From contig BBYL01000033.1 in the NCBI GenBank assembly GCA_001570385.1, positions 124,001 to 188,000 on the forward strand: DNA of 64,000 nucleotides. Direction: 5' to 3'. This document shows positions 42,750 through 50,884 of this stretch, in pieces. Each line of letters starts with the position of its first letter. Within the stretch, counting starts at the first letter, position 1. The notes beneath the pieces are model-generated. The model searched no databases, was not told the origin of the DNA, and was given only the letters and a program-made list of their open reading frames with translations. This stretch comes from Microtetraspora glauca (lineage in GTDB: Bacteria > Actinomycetota > Actinomycetes > Streptosporangiales > Streptosporangiaceae). The translations under genes were made by a program, and so were the position numbers.

Positions 42750-43214
42750 ATGCGTATCTTCACCAGCCTTGCCGAGCTGAAGGCGGCCAAGGGCGAGCAC
42801 CTCGGCTACACCGAATGGCGTGAGATCACCCAGAACCAGGTGAACCTGTTCGCCGACGCCACCGACGACCACCAGTGGATCCACGTGGACGCTGCTCGGG
42901 CCAAGGACGGCCCGTTCGGTGGCACGATCGCCCACGGGTACCTCTCGCTGTCCCTGCTGCCGTCCCTCATGCAGCAGCTCTACCGGGTCGATGGCCTGCG
43001 CATGGCCATCAACTACGGGCTGAACAAGGTCCGCTTCCCACGCCCCGTGCCGGTGGGGGCGCGCATCCGCGCCGGCGCCGAGATCCTCGACGTGAAGGGC
43101 ACGCCCTCCGGCACCCTCTCGACCCTGCGGGTCACGATCGAGGTCGAGGGAGCGGACCGGCCCTCCTGCGTCGCCGAGGCTCTCTCCCTGTACGTCCCCG
43201 CCGAGGATTCCTGA
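42750..43214 (+). CDS. MaoC-like enoyl-CoA hydratase (NodN-type)
   Basis: A 154-residue hot-dog-fold protein: HLGYTEWREITQNQVNLFADATDDHQWIHVD with the catalytic D and H, GPFGGTIAHGYLSLSLLP as the hydratase-2 signature, and NYGLNKVRFPRPVPVGARIR. It should hydrate 2-enoyl-CoA thioesters with R stereochemistry. Actinomycete relatives of NodN type often serve lipid degradation, but there are no beta-oxidation genes in the window to confirm this. The start is ATG 42750. Confidence 0.92.
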   Translation: MRIFTSLAELKAAKGEHLGYTEWREITQNQVNLFADATDDHQWIHVDAARAKDGPFGGTIAHGYLSLSLLPSLMQQLYRVDGLRMAINYGLNKVRFPRPVPVGARIRAGAEILDVKGTPSGTLSTLRVTIEVEGADRPSCVAEALSLYVPAEDS

Positions 43215-43415
43215 TCCGCGGCTCGTCGGTCCCGTTTTCCCCGGCCTCGCCCCGCCGCCCTGAGCCCGCCGTACAACGCCTGACCAGGTACGGAACCCCC
43301 GCCAGCACGGCGAAGGAAGGCCGGGAGGCGGCGTACGGGAGCGATCCCGCGACGGCACGCCGCAAATCCAGTTCGGAGCATGCCGCAGAAGCCGCTATGA
43401 TTACTGACGTCGCAA

Positions 43416-43491
43416 GCGGCCGTAGCTCAATGGATAGAGCATCTGACTACGGATCAGAAGGTTAGGGGTTCGAGTCCTCTCGGCCGCGCCA
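43416..43491 (+). tRNA. tRNA-Arg (anticodon ACG)
   Basis: A complete 76-base cloverleaf. Acceptor GCGGCCG pairs with CGGCCGC; D arm GCTC/GAGC; anticodon arm TCTGA-CTACGGA-TCAGA with ACG at the anticodon; five-base variable loop; T arm AGGGG-TTCGAGT-CCTCT; discriminator G and an encoded CCA. Its 3' half is duplicated at 48228-48273, and an integrase gene starts the adjoining region, so this gene is the attachment site of an integrative element. Confidence 0.97.
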
Positions 43492-43502
43492 GACAAAGAA
43501 GG
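43447..43502. repeat. Attachment site, tRNA-proximal copy
   Basis: This direct repeat begins exactly in the anticodon loop of tRNA-Arg and continues through the 3' end into the terminator arm. It differs from the distal copy at three positions. Two of these form one base pair of the T stem (A-T here, G-C in the other copy). Confidence 0.85.
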
Positions 43503-43537
43503 TCCCTGAGCAGGCATTACGCCTCCAGGGACCTTCT
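43497..43537. terminator. tRNA-Arg / integrase terminator
   Basis: A 12-base perfect stem, AGAAGGTCCCTG (43497-43508) with its complement at 43526-43537, has an inner AGGC/GCCT helix and a TTG tail. It lies between the tRNA and the leftward integrase stop and can serve both strands. Confidence 0.8.
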
Positions 43538-43549
43538 TGTATTCCCGGC

Positions 43550-44764
43550 TCACCCGATCTCTTCCCCCTCGTTGGGAGCCACCCTGGGAGCCACCCGCTT
43601 CGGTTTGCCCAGCAGGGCGCTTGAAATGGCCTCAGTCGCCGCCCGCTTGTCGCCCTCCATGAGGTGCCCGTACACGTCCTTGGTGATCGCGATGCTCGCG
43701 TGGCCGAGGACGTCGGAGACGACGTGCAACGGGGTCCCCTGGGCGAGCATGAGTGAGGCCCCCGAGTGCCGGAGTTCGTGCGGGTGCCGGTGCCCGAGCC
43801 CCGCCTTCTTGGCCAGCTTGGAGAACAGGTGCGAGAAGGTGTCCGGGTCGGACGGATTGCCGAAAACTGTGGGGAAGATCAACCCGTGTTCGGTCCACTC
43901 CTCGCCCGCCTGAAGGCGTTCCTTGTTGTGCGCGCTCCGGTGTCTCTTGAGTGCATCGACGAGTTCGGGCGTCAAGGACAGCGTCCGGCGTGACTTCCTG
44001 GTCTTAAGCTCGTTGATCACGAGCTTGGTCTTGCGGGACGCGTCGGGGTCCCGGTTCTTGATCCGCTTGACCGCGTGCGTGATCCGGAGAGTACGGGCGT
44101 CCAGGTCGAACCCGCTCCACATCAGCCCGAGCGCTTCCCCACGGCGAAGGCCGAACACGAGCGACAGGAGGACGAGCACGCCCATTCGATGCTCTGCCAC
44201 CTCATCGAGAAGCATGCGCGCCTGGTCCACGGTCAGCGTCCGGCCCTCTTCCGTCCGGATGCGCGGCGGCATTGAGAGCGCCGCGACGTTCCGAGCCAAC
44301 AGCCCCTCCCGCTCTGCCTGCCCAAGCGCCTTGCGGAGTACGGCGCGCATGATCCGGATGCTGTTCGCGCTGTAGCCCTTCTCCCGTTTGGCCTGCCACA
44401 AGGCATCCACCTGGGCGACGGTGAGGCCGGTCAGCTTGTGCCGGCCAAGCCCCGGCTTGAGATGCAGCCGGACAGTGTCCTCATAGTCGTCCAGGGTCGA
44501 ATCGGCGACATGACCGGGCAGGTTCGCCAACCAACGATCGAGGAAGTCACCCACCGAGAGCTTGTCATCCGGGACCGGCAGGCCCTTGGCCATGAGCTCC
44601 TTGATCTTGCGAATCTTCTCGACGACCTCGGCCCGTGTCTTGCCGGACACCTTCTTCCGGCGTCGCTTCCCGTCTGGGCCGTAGCCGAGCGAGACAGCAC
44701 CGCGCCACCGGTCGCCGTCCTTGTGGATCGAATCCTCGTTCTGGCCGCGTTTCCTGCTGCTCAC
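43550..44764 (-). CDS. int: Tyrosine site-specific integrase
   Basis: A 404-residue tyrosine recombinase from GTG 44764. N-terminal AP2-like arm-binding part (about 1-60, rich in K/R), SAM-like core-binding domain 65-155 (SVGDFLDRWLANLPGHVADSTLDDYEDTV here in short), and a catalytic domain with R in FGLRRGEALGL, HELRHSGASLM, LGHASIAIT and the nucleophile Y in DVYGHLMEGD. It should recombine the tRNA-Arg attachment site. The stop is 58 bases from the tRNA 3' end. The C-terminus has a duplicated RVAPRVAP segment that is echoed by a relic at 48.1 kb. Confidence 0.95.
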   Translation of the reverse strand: MSSRKRGQNEDSIHKDGDRWRGAVSLGYGPDGKRRRKKVSGKTRAEVVEKIRKIKELMAKGLPVPDDKLSVGDFLDRWLANLPGHVADSTLDDYEDTVRLHLKPGLGRHKLTGLTVAQVDALWQAKREKGYSANSIRIMRAVLRKALGQAEREGLLARNVAALSMPPRIRTEEGRTLTVDQARMLLDEVAEHRMGVLVLLSLVFGLRRGEALGLMWSGFDLDARTLRITHAVKRIKNRDPDASRKTKLVINELKTRKSRRTLSLTPELVDALKRHRSAHNKERLQAGEEWTEHGLIFPTVFGNPSDPDTFSHLFSKLAKKAGLGHRHPHELRHSGASLMLAQGTPLHVVSDVLGHASIAITKDVYGHLMEGDKRAATEAISSALLGKPKRVAPRVAPNEGEEIG

Positions 44765-44955
44765 GCTGCTTCCTCCTCTTCCAGATGGACGACGAACTCG
44801 GCGAGGGCAGTTGCCGAAACTCTGCGGAGACCTCCGATGCGAACAGAACGGAGAGCCCCCGAGCGGATCAGCTCGTAGACCTTGGTCCGGCCGATGCCGA
44901 GGAGTTCCGCCGCCCTCTCCGGCCGGACGAGCAAGGGAGAAAGATCACCTGTCAC
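44761..44955 (-). CDS. xis: Excisionase-like HTH protein
   Basis: A 64-residue HTH_17/excisionase-type protein from GTG 44955: SPLLVRPERAAELLGIGRTKVYELIRSGALRSVRIGGLRRVSATALAEFV. It should bind near the attachment sites and direct the integrase towards excision. It overlaps both int and repSA as GTGA. The sequence looks intact. Confidence 0.92.
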   Translation of the reverse strand: MTGDLSPLLVRPERAAELLGIGRTKVYELIRSGALRSVRIGGLRRVSATALAEFVVHLEEEEAA

Positions 44956-45521
44956 GCTGCCTCCTCTCTGATTGCCGAAAGTTCTTGTCCGTCTGCTTGG
45001 GCTTGGAGCTGGTTCATGTGGTTGCGCCAGCGCTGGCGTTCGTGGACCGAGCGCAGGAGCCGGACGCCTATGGGGTCGAGGCCGGGGTCACCGGGCTTGA
45101 CCGGCCGCCAGACGTAGCGGTGCGGATCGACGGGTTCGTCTGGGAGGCCGAGGGCTTCCAGGACCCAGGTACGGCGGTCGTGCTTGTGCTCGGTAAGGGT
45201 CTTGTTCGACCACTTCCGGGAGACGAGAACGCGGCGTCCGGCGTAGCCGAGGTGTTCGGGCTTGTGTGCTTTGCCGCGGCAGCGGCCTGGGGCCATGCCC
45301 GGTTTGGCGCCCTTGGGCTGGACGCCGTATCGAAGCCAGTTCGGGCAGGTAGGCGAGCATGGTTCATAGCGGAGGGCGTTGCCGAGGTGTTCCGCGTGCT
45401 CCCGTTGCGCGGAGTCGTCCGGGTCGATCGCATCCCCGATGGACTTGGTCAGGTACTTCGACAGGTACCGGATGCAGGTATCCGCATCGGTGGTCCCGGC
45501 CAACACGCCTTGGACGTCAAG
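44952..45521 (-). pseudogene. repSA: Truncated RepSA-type replication initiator
   Basis: About 190 C-terminal residues of an AICE replication initiator: LDVQGVLAGTTDADTCIRYLSKYLTK, then the cysteine motif EPCSPTCPNWLRYGVQPKGAKPG, GKAHKPEHLGYAGRRVLVSRKWS and a C-terminal LLRSVHERQRWRNHMNQL. RepSA proteins are usually 450-500 residues, so the catalytic N-terminal half is gone; similarity stops near 45521. An in-frame ATG at 45575 could still give a short product, but rolling-circle initiation is unlikely. It is the first gene of the repSA-xis-int set. Confidence 0.8.
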
Positions 45522-45625
45522 ACGGCGGCGCTCCGCGCCGCCTCGCGGTCCTACGCCCGCTCGGCGGCCGGGCATGCGGCCTGGGGGCCGGTCCCGGCCG
45601 CCAGCAGCTCGGGCCGCCAGCGGCG

Positions 45626-45644
45626 GGATAGCGGGCCGCTATCC
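45626..45644. promoter_or_regulatory. Palindrome before a hypothetical gene in the element
   Basis: Perfect arms GGATAGCG (45626-45633) and CGCTATCC (45637-45644) with a 3-base spacer end 9 bases before ATG 45654. The spot suggests an operator or a hairpin over the translation start. Confidence 0.5.
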
Positions 45645-45653
45645 TGCTGCATC

Positions 45654-46043
45654 ATGCGGCCATGGCGACACGTAGACGGGCGCCTCCTCTACCTTCCGGC
45701 CAGTCAAGACGTCTGGAACCAGTTACGGGCCCGGCTGCAGCTCGCCCAACGACTCAGCGGCACCGTCGTCTGGGTTCCCCACCCCGGCGCGATAGGCATC
45801 GGCGTGGATGTCGACCTCCCAATCGGCGGCTTCGTCGACGTCCTTCTACTGCCCCGCGACACCACCCACTGGCCCCTCGAAGGAACCCAGATGGAGTTCT
45901 ACATCTGGTGGATAGACGAATATCCACAGATCCGCCTGCTACCCGCCGACCCCCACCATCGCCGCGAAGACTTCGACGAGTGGATCTCCAGCCAGAACGG
46001 TCCGGCCGCCGCCGCGTTCCGCAGTCACCACAGCACCTACTGA
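45654..46043 (+). CDS. Hypothetical protein, element cargo
   Basis: A 129-residue acidic, globular-looking protein from ATG 45654: LLYLPASQDVWNQLRARLQLAQRL, then VDVLLLPRDTTHWPLEGTQMEFYIWWIDEYPQIRLLP and EDFDEWISSQNGPAA. I do not recognise the family, but residue composition and third-position GC fit a real gene. No ribosome site is visible and a palindrome lies just upstream. It occupies the place next to the truncated repSA and runs in the opposite direction. Confidence 0.6.
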   Translation: MRPWRHVDGRLLYLPASQDVWNQLRARLQLAQRLSGTVVWVPHPGAIGIGVDVDLPIGGFVDVLLLPRDTTHWPLEGTQMEFYIWWIDEYPQIRLLPADPHHRREDFDEWISSQNGPAAAAFRSHHSTY

Positions 46044-46367
46044 CGCAATCCATCACAGCGCATAGGGCGATTCTGCATTCACGAGCCCTTGCCTCCGGCG
46101 GGGGCCTCGGCTCCGGGATGAGCGCACGCGCATGAGCCATGTCCGTAGCTGGCTGAGGTGGAAGCCTGATCGTCCCGCCCGCCACGACCCAGGCAAGCCC
46201 AGCAGACCGGCTCCTACGGCTCAAGCCCGTCTGTGACCGTTGGCATCCCATGACCGAGGAACGGCGACCGGCTCGCGTACACGCGAAGACGGGCTTGCCC
46301 CTCCGTCGCTGGCCCGCTGCCGCTTCGCGGTGGGTCGAGGCAGACGGGAAGATCAGGAGGGAAAGGC
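46044..46367. other. Intergenic region without a recognisable gene
   Basis: About 320 bases inside the element with only short, unsupported frames. It ends with a good ribosome site (AGGAGG at 46356) for the next gene. I see no repeat or hairpin of note. Confidence 0.5.
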
Positions 46368-46862
46368 ATGCGGGTCCCCGCCAAGATTCCGGAGACTGTC
46401 CGTATGAGCACCGGGTTGCTGCGCGTTATCTACAAGCAGCCGAGTCTCACCCGCTTGACCGTCTGGTCTGGCGGCTCAGACTCGTTCCCTGTCTCAGGCG
46501 GCTGCTTGGCCGTCGAGTTCCGCGGTCGACTTGGCCACCCCAGTTCCTACGGGCTCTTGGCTGGCGAGATTCGGGCGACGGGAGGCGTTGTGCTCGATCT
46601 GGCGACGCTTCCTTATCTTCCTGATGTGGGTACGGGATGCGACACGATCGTTCACGGCTTGGTGCCCGAGTACGAGGAAGTCGTCATCAGAACTGCGAAC
46701 TTGCTCGGAGTGCCCTTAAGACTCACTGCCGCCTGCCACGGCGAGCTGGGATCGTCTGTGGCGATCTTCTCGCGGCTCACTGCTGTCCTGATTACGCTCC
46801 TGAGCGACTTGGATACATCTCCGGCCGATCTATGGCGGATATGGTCTTCGTGGCCCGAGTAA
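46368..46862 (+). CDS. Hypothetical protein, element cargo
   Basis: A 164-residue protein from ATG 46368, seven bases after a strong AGGAGGG ribosome site. Recognisable segments are GLLRVIYKQPSLTRLTVWSGG, CLAVEFRGRLGHPSSYGLLAGEI and a hydrophobic stretch near 133-147. I do not recognise the family. GC at third positions is lower than in chromosomal neighbours, in keeping with a mobile-element gene. A 150-residue frame on the other strand (46652-47104) is judged a shadow. Confidence 0.55.
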   Translation: MRVPAKIPETVRMSTGLLRVIYKQPSLTRLTVWSGGSDSFPVSGGCLAVEFRGRLGHPSSYGLLAGEIRATGGVVLDLATLPYLPDVGTGCDTIVHGLVPEYEEVVIRTANLLGVPLRLTAACHGELGSSVAIFSRLTAVLITLLSDLDTSPADLWRIWSSWPE

Positions 46863-47324
46863 CCCAGGATGGCGATTCGCGGGATTTGCAGCCACGCGTA
46901 CAGCCAAGAAGCCGAACGACGGCGGAAATCGGCGGACGTCCAAGAACGCCACACTGCCAGCTCAGAGCTTTCGACCTCGATCGAATCGACTTCTTTTAAT
47001 CCGCAGGTTCCGGCGTGGGAGGCGTAGGTTGCAACATCCGGAATATGCCCGGAACGCGCTTCCTTGGAAGAAGGCCGGGGCGCCGCTCGGCCGCAGGTCA
47101 GCAAGCTTTTCGAGGTCTCAACCGCGACGCCCTGTAAAACCGTCGTCGGCGGGCGCGTGTGCCCGCCGCGTCCGATGGGGCGGTGATCAAGGGGGAATCA
47201 CGGAGACTCGCCGGCAGGGCCATACGGCATCTGACCAGAGCCGGAGCACGTCAGGGGATCATGAGCCGAAATCTTCCAAACTGGTGGTGTGCGTTCCGGG
47301 TAAGAGACGCTGCACCGTCGAGAA
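46863..47324. other. Intergenic region without a convincing gene
   Basis: About 460 bases of lower GC than the chromosome. Several overlapping short frames occur on both strands but none has a ribosome site or a family resemblance. Decayed element DNA is likely. Confidence 0.5.
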
Positions 47325-47891
47325 TCAACACTCTGGTGGATCTCCGCCGACTGCGTGGAGCGCATCGATGTACCCGCCACCGACGTCGATCCGCGTGATG
47401 TCCGTCGTCTTGTCCGAGGAGCATGTGAGTGCCCAGTCCGCCGCCGGTCCGATCTCCTGGAGACGCAGTCGCTTCTTCCGAGTGATCCCGCGAGCACGAC
47501 CGATATAGCAGACATCTGGGTCGATCCTCTCGATGTAGACAGCCATGAGAGGAAACGCCTTGGTCAACGTTGTGATCAGGCCCGTGGTGGAATCCAGGTC
47601 GATCCCTGCCAAAGGCTGGGGGTGCTCCCCGCGCAAGATAAGGGCGTGATGGGTCATGGTCGAGCCCTTCCAGCCTGAGCGTGTGGCGTGCTCGATGTCG
47701 CGGAGGCGTACAGCCGAGTAGCCGTCGAGATGAAGTTGGTCAGAGATCGTGTGCAGCAGTGCCCATTTGCGGCCTATGCCCACCACGTAAGCATTAAGTC
47801 GATCCGCACAGTCGATCTCACGGCTGACCCTTACGGGTTCACCGGAACGCCTTGCCTTCTTCAGGTCCGTGAGAATCGTCCCCTTAGCCAT
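47325..47891 (-). CDS. Hypothetical protein of a common actinobacterial type
   Basis: A 188-residue protein from ATG 47891; a start at 47909 adds only six residues. It opens MAKGTILTDLKKARRSGEPVRV, has a central VGIGRKWALLHTISDQLHLDGYSAVRLRDIE, and ends with DPDVCYIGRARGITRKKRLRLQEIGPAADW and DITRIDVGGGYIDALHAVGG. Proteins with this layout recur as uncharacterised cargo in actinomycetes; no function is assigned. It is the last gene before the distal attachment site and converges on nothing. Confidence 0.75.
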   Translation of the reverse strand: MAKGTILTDLKKARRSGEPVRVSREIDCADRLNAYVVGIGRKWALLHTISDQLHLDGYSAVRLRDIEHATRSGWKGSTMTHHALILRGEHPQPLAGIDLDSTTGLITTLTKAFPLMAVYIERIDPDVCYIGRARGITRKKRLRLQEIGPAADWALTCSSDKTTDITRIDVGGGYIDALHAVGGDPPEC

Positions 47892-48094
47892 GGTTCCGGA
47901 TCGTCCCACTTCCTGCGTCTGATGCTCATCTGATTTTCGAGTTGTCCTGGATGATCACGGAACATCGGTACTGCAACGAGTACTGCAACAGAGGCACACA
48001 ACGGCTCACAGCCACGTCCGTCTAGTACCACTCAGGACCGGGTCGGGGGCTCCTGATCACGGCTTGGACGGTCCTGATAGGAAGCGGTCACCCC

Positions 48095-48130
48095 CCCGGT
48101 TTGGGAGCCAGGTTGGGAGCCACCCGAGCG
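48095..48130 (-). pseudogene. Relic of an integrase 3' end
   Basis: The stretch contains two GGGAGCCA units (TTGGGAGCCAGGTTGGGAGC) followed by CACCCG. The same doubled unit encodes the RVAPRVAP tail of the intact integrase at 43570-43600. It therefore looks like the last codons of another integrase of the same kind, about 100 bases from the distal attachment site. Confidence 0.4.
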
Positions 48131-48227
48131 GACGATCGCGAACTGAGCCGTACGAACCTGAACAGCGGGGCCGCCGCCGACCAGCGCGGCGAACGATCCT
48201 GAACGGTCCTGAAGATCGTTTGGGGAC

Positions 48228-48283
48228 CTACGGATCAGAAGGTTGGGGGTTCGAGTCCTCCCGGCCGCGCCAGACGAAGAAGG
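48228..48283. repeat. Attachment site, distal copy of the tRNA-Arg 3' half
   Basis: Identical to 43447-43502 at 53 of 56 positions and beginning at the same base of the anticodon loop. It keeps the full T arm, acceptor 3' strand and CCA. It lacks a 5' half, so it is not a tRNA gene. Confidence 0.85.
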
Positions 48284-48319
48284 CCCGTCACCAGGGAAAA
48301 CCTGGGAACGGGCCTTCTT
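48277..48319. terminator. Terminator at the distal attachment site
   Basis: A 12-base perfect stem, AAGAAGGCCCGT (48277-48288) with its complement at 48308-48319, plus an inner CCAGG/CCTGG helix around AAAA. It is probably the original tRNA-Arg terminator, displaced from its gene by the insertion. Confidence 0.75.
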
Positions 48320-48564
48320 GCTTTCTAGATCACCCAGGCCCCTTGCTAACAGGGTGACTCCGCAGCTCCACTCCGCCCCGGTCCCCTCGGTAAAGCTCTC
48401 AGCAGCCGAGGCCTACTGCTCAGGTCCTTGCAAGCCGAATGGCAGACGTATGTGTTTCCTCGAACCTGACCGAGGCGCGGGCGCCCGAATCGTAGTTCGT
48501 GGGAATGACGCTTCTTATCTGGACCCAACAACGGCCCCGAGGCACTACAGGCGTCGAAGACGGT

Positions 48565-48954
48565 CTACGGCATCGGCTCCGGGCTCCCCGCTCCATCCCC
48601 TGTCTTGGTCTGCTCGGTGTCCTCTTCGACCGATCTGGCGACGGGCTGGGGTGGCAGATCTAGCCCAGGAGCCTGAGCTGGAAGATCGATAGGAGGATGG
48701 GACCAGTCGGCTACCCGGGTGAAGTCGACCTGACCGCCGGAAAACTCCGCGTCGTTGAACGAGACCCGGCCACCAGAGAACACCGCACCGCCGAACCAGA
48801 CCCGGCCATCGGAGAACACCGCACCGGTGAAGTCGGTGCCATTGTCGAAGACGACCCCGGTGAAATCCAGGTCGGCTCCGATCCAGGAGATGGGTGCGCT
48901 TTCGCGTAGGTGGGCGGCAACGAGACGGATGATCGTGGACGCATCGCACGCCAC
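48565..48954 (-). CDS. Pentapeptide-repeat-like protein, possibly truncated
   Basis: A 129-residue frame from GTG 48954. Residues about 27-80 are pentapeptide-like repeats (DFTGVVFDNGTDFTGAVFSDG, then further GAVFSGG and AEFSGG units) that fold as a right-handed beta helix. The remainder is a Pro/Glu-rich tail. Relatives in actinomycetes carry a longer N-terminal part with membrane segments, so this may be a 3' fragment of a larger gene cut at the element boundary. The function of such proteins is unknown. Confidence 0.55.
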   Translation of the reverse strand: MACDASTIIRLVAAHLRESAPISWIGADLDFTGVVFDNGTDFTGAVFSDGRVWFGGAVFSGGRVSFNDAEFSGGQVDFTRVADWSHPPIDLPAQAPGLDLPPQPVARSVEEDTEQTKTGDGAGSPEPMP

Positions 48955-49045
48955 GACCCATGTGCACCGGGGTCGTGCTGTCGCGCGTCAGACTTAGTGG
49001 CGCAGGAGTTAGTTGGGTCTCCTGAGCCTGGAAGAGAGACGCATC

Positions 49046-49190
49046 GTGAGTCGTCCCCCGCAGCTCCCTGTCGAAGACAAGATCCGGATCGTGTTGTCGG
49101 TCCTGGCCGGCGAGATATCCGTCCGCATGAGGCCCTCGGCGGGCATCGCCCGATCGAGGTCTACATCGACCCAGGTCTGCATCCCCAACA
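49046..49190 (+). pseudogene. Transposase remnant with internal deletion (IS3/IS481-like)
   Basis: The first 26 codons from GTG 49046 read like the N-terminal helix of an IS-type transposase (SRPPQLPVEDKIRIVLSVLAGEIS). In a shifted frame the next 20 codons read IRPHEALGGHRPIEVYIDP, which resembles the C-terminal RPHEALGG..P.EVY block of DDE transposases. All sequence between, including the DDE core, is missing. This is a small scar of an insertion sequence. Confidence 0.45.
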
Positions 49191-49455
49191 TTCAGACCGG
49201 GTTTCGTGAGCCAACTTCTTGACGCGGGACAGGTTCAGCGCTGGCAGACCGGTGCCGACTGGTGGGACTGAGCACATGTCTTGACGGCCATGCCGTGCCC
49301 GTTGCGTGCCCTTCGAACAGTCGCCGCAGCATCCCTGTCGGCACGCCCTGCCATACTCCCGCTGTGCGACTACATGACCCACGCGAGAACGTCATGTACG
49401 GCGGGCCTCTCCCCAGGCCTTCCCTCCTCACGTCTCGACGCCACCGGTCGCTGTC

Positions 49456-50454
49456 ATGACTGCAAAGCAGGTCGAGCTTGGGGCCGTCACCCTCCCCTCA
49501 GGGGAGTTGGTGATCGTGGACACGGGATATCTCGGGATGTGGTCCGGCGATTCCAGCCCGTCATACACGAATGACGAGGGCGAACTGCTTCTCTGTGTGG
49601 ACCTCGAGATCGTGGGTCCTGATGCGACCGTGGCCGCGACATCGTTTGATCGGCAACCAGGTCGCTGGTTGTATGACATTCCCGAGCATGGGGTTGCCGA
49701 ATTCACTGCCTTGTTCGCGGAGCATTGCCGATCTCACGGTCTCCGTGCCGATCTCGTCCTGGTGGAGCCCGCGGTTCCCCATCGTGAGCGAGTACGGCGG
49801 TGCGTTGCCGGCGACTCCTTCCTCATGCTGGGAGTTCCCGTGGTCGTGTTGGGCGGTCTCCCACGTGCACGTGCGCTGCCGGTCGTCGGCCATGAGAAAG
49901 CCTTCGACTTTGGCGCCGGGTGGGAGAGCGTGACCGTCGAGGTGAACGACGGCGCCGTCGCCCAGCGGCACTTGCTGGGGAAGGTCGGGGTCGACTGGGC
50001 TCGCATCATGCTCGCCGATGCTGACGGGTTGAGTTCATGGGTCCATGAAGAGCCTCTGGACGGGTTGGCGGACGCGGTCTTCTGGGGAGCAAGCGGGCCC
50101 TTCGCCGCTGTCGACCTTCAGGTGTCGGCAGTGGCCGATGAGCCGTCCAAATACGGATGGCTGGACCTTCCGATCCATGAGGCGATTGCGCGTATTCACG
50201 AGATCGAGGGGTGGAAGCAGGCCCGACCCGACCGGAGGCTGGCGTGGGATTTCCGCCCCCACTCTCACCACTGGCAGATCATGCGCCAGATCGACCGTTC
50301 GCCCCACGAGGCCGGACAGATCGAGGTCGGCGGCGCCCAAGTGCTGACCTTCATGACTGGTTGGGGCGACGGATTCTTCCCGGTCTACGCCGAAAGAACC
50401 GAAGACGGAACCATCCTGCGGGTCCGCATCGAACTGCTCCCTGCAGACTCCTGA
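49456..50454 (+). CDS. DUF4241-like protein
   Basis: A 332-residue protein from ATG 49456. The C-terminal block MTGWGDGFFPVYAERTEDG resembles DUF4241, a family found among immunity proteins of polymorphic toxins and in unknown contexts. The N-terminal half has LGAVTLPSGELVIVDTGYLGMW, also seen at the start of DUF4241 proteins. There is no membrane segment. It lies alone in the accretion zone with no visible toxin gene. No ribosome site is evident. Confidence 0.75.
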   Translation: MTAKQVELGAVTLPSGELVIVDTGYLGMWSGDSSPSYTNDEGELLLCVDLEIVGPDATVAATSFDRQPGRWLYDIPEHGVAEFTALFAEHCRSHGLRADLVLVEPAVPHRERVRRCVAGDSFLMLGVPVVVLGGLPRARALPVVGHEKAFDFGAGWESVTVEVNDGAVAQRHLLGKVGVDWARIMLADADGLSSWVHEEPLDGLADAVFWGASGPFAAVDLQVSAVADEPSKYGWLDLPIHEAIARIHEIEGWKQARPDRRLAWDFRPHSHHWQIMRQIDRSPHEAGQIEVGGAQVLTFMTGWGDGFFPVYAERTEDGTILRVRIELLPADS

Positions 50455-50884
50455 GCGCCCGAGGTCGGTCGGCTGATGGTGAGTGAGGAGCGGAGATCCA
50501 TGGCGCGACCCCCCGCGTGCCACCTCTTGCGGGAGACAACGGTGGTGTACTTGACGACAACCGTGACGACAACGTCAGCCACCACAAGCACACGCCAACG
50601 GCCATGCAGCACTCTGACCTCGTGTCGAAGCAGCCGGACAGGTGATTGGTCCGCCTGAAAAGCGGACGGTCGCGGCCACTCAGCCCATTGACGGACAACA
50701 TCCCCCGGCAGGCCGTGGATAGATGGAATCCACCATCGTCAAGATCTTCCGGGACCACGACCCGAACCGGTTTCCCAACGACACGGACGGGGCCGCTGGC
50801 CGGTGCAGCGCGCACGGGGAAGCAGGGGCATGCGGCGGAGTCGGTAACCATGACGTGCTACTCGAAGAGAAGGACGGAACCCCG

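Larger units (their letters stand above)
43447..48283. mobile_element. AICE-type integrative element remnant in tRNA-Arg
   Basis: The element lies between direct repeats of the tRNA-Arg 3' half (43447-43502 and 48228-48283; 53 of 56 positions identical). It holds the core order repSA-xis-int on the minus strand with GTGA overlaps, as in actinomycete integrative and conjugative elements. The repSA gene is truncated and no FtsK-like transfer gene, primase or kilB/kor gene is present. The other genes are three hypothetical ones. At about 4.8 kb it cannot transfer by itself and probably cannot replicate; excision may still be possible since int and xis look intact. Confidence 0.85.

Noticed and set aside
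43215..43415. Possible gene between MaoC and tRNA-Arg
   Set aside because: Only shadow frames are present; the segment is best seen as the tRNA promoter region.
46652..47104. 150-residue open frame on the minus strand
   Set aside because: It overlaps a better-supported gene on the plus strand with a strong ribosome site, has an odd composition and no family resemblance.
48228..48273. Second tRNA-Arg gene
   Set aside because: Only the 3' half from the anticodon loop is present; there is no acceptor 5' strand or D arm upstream.
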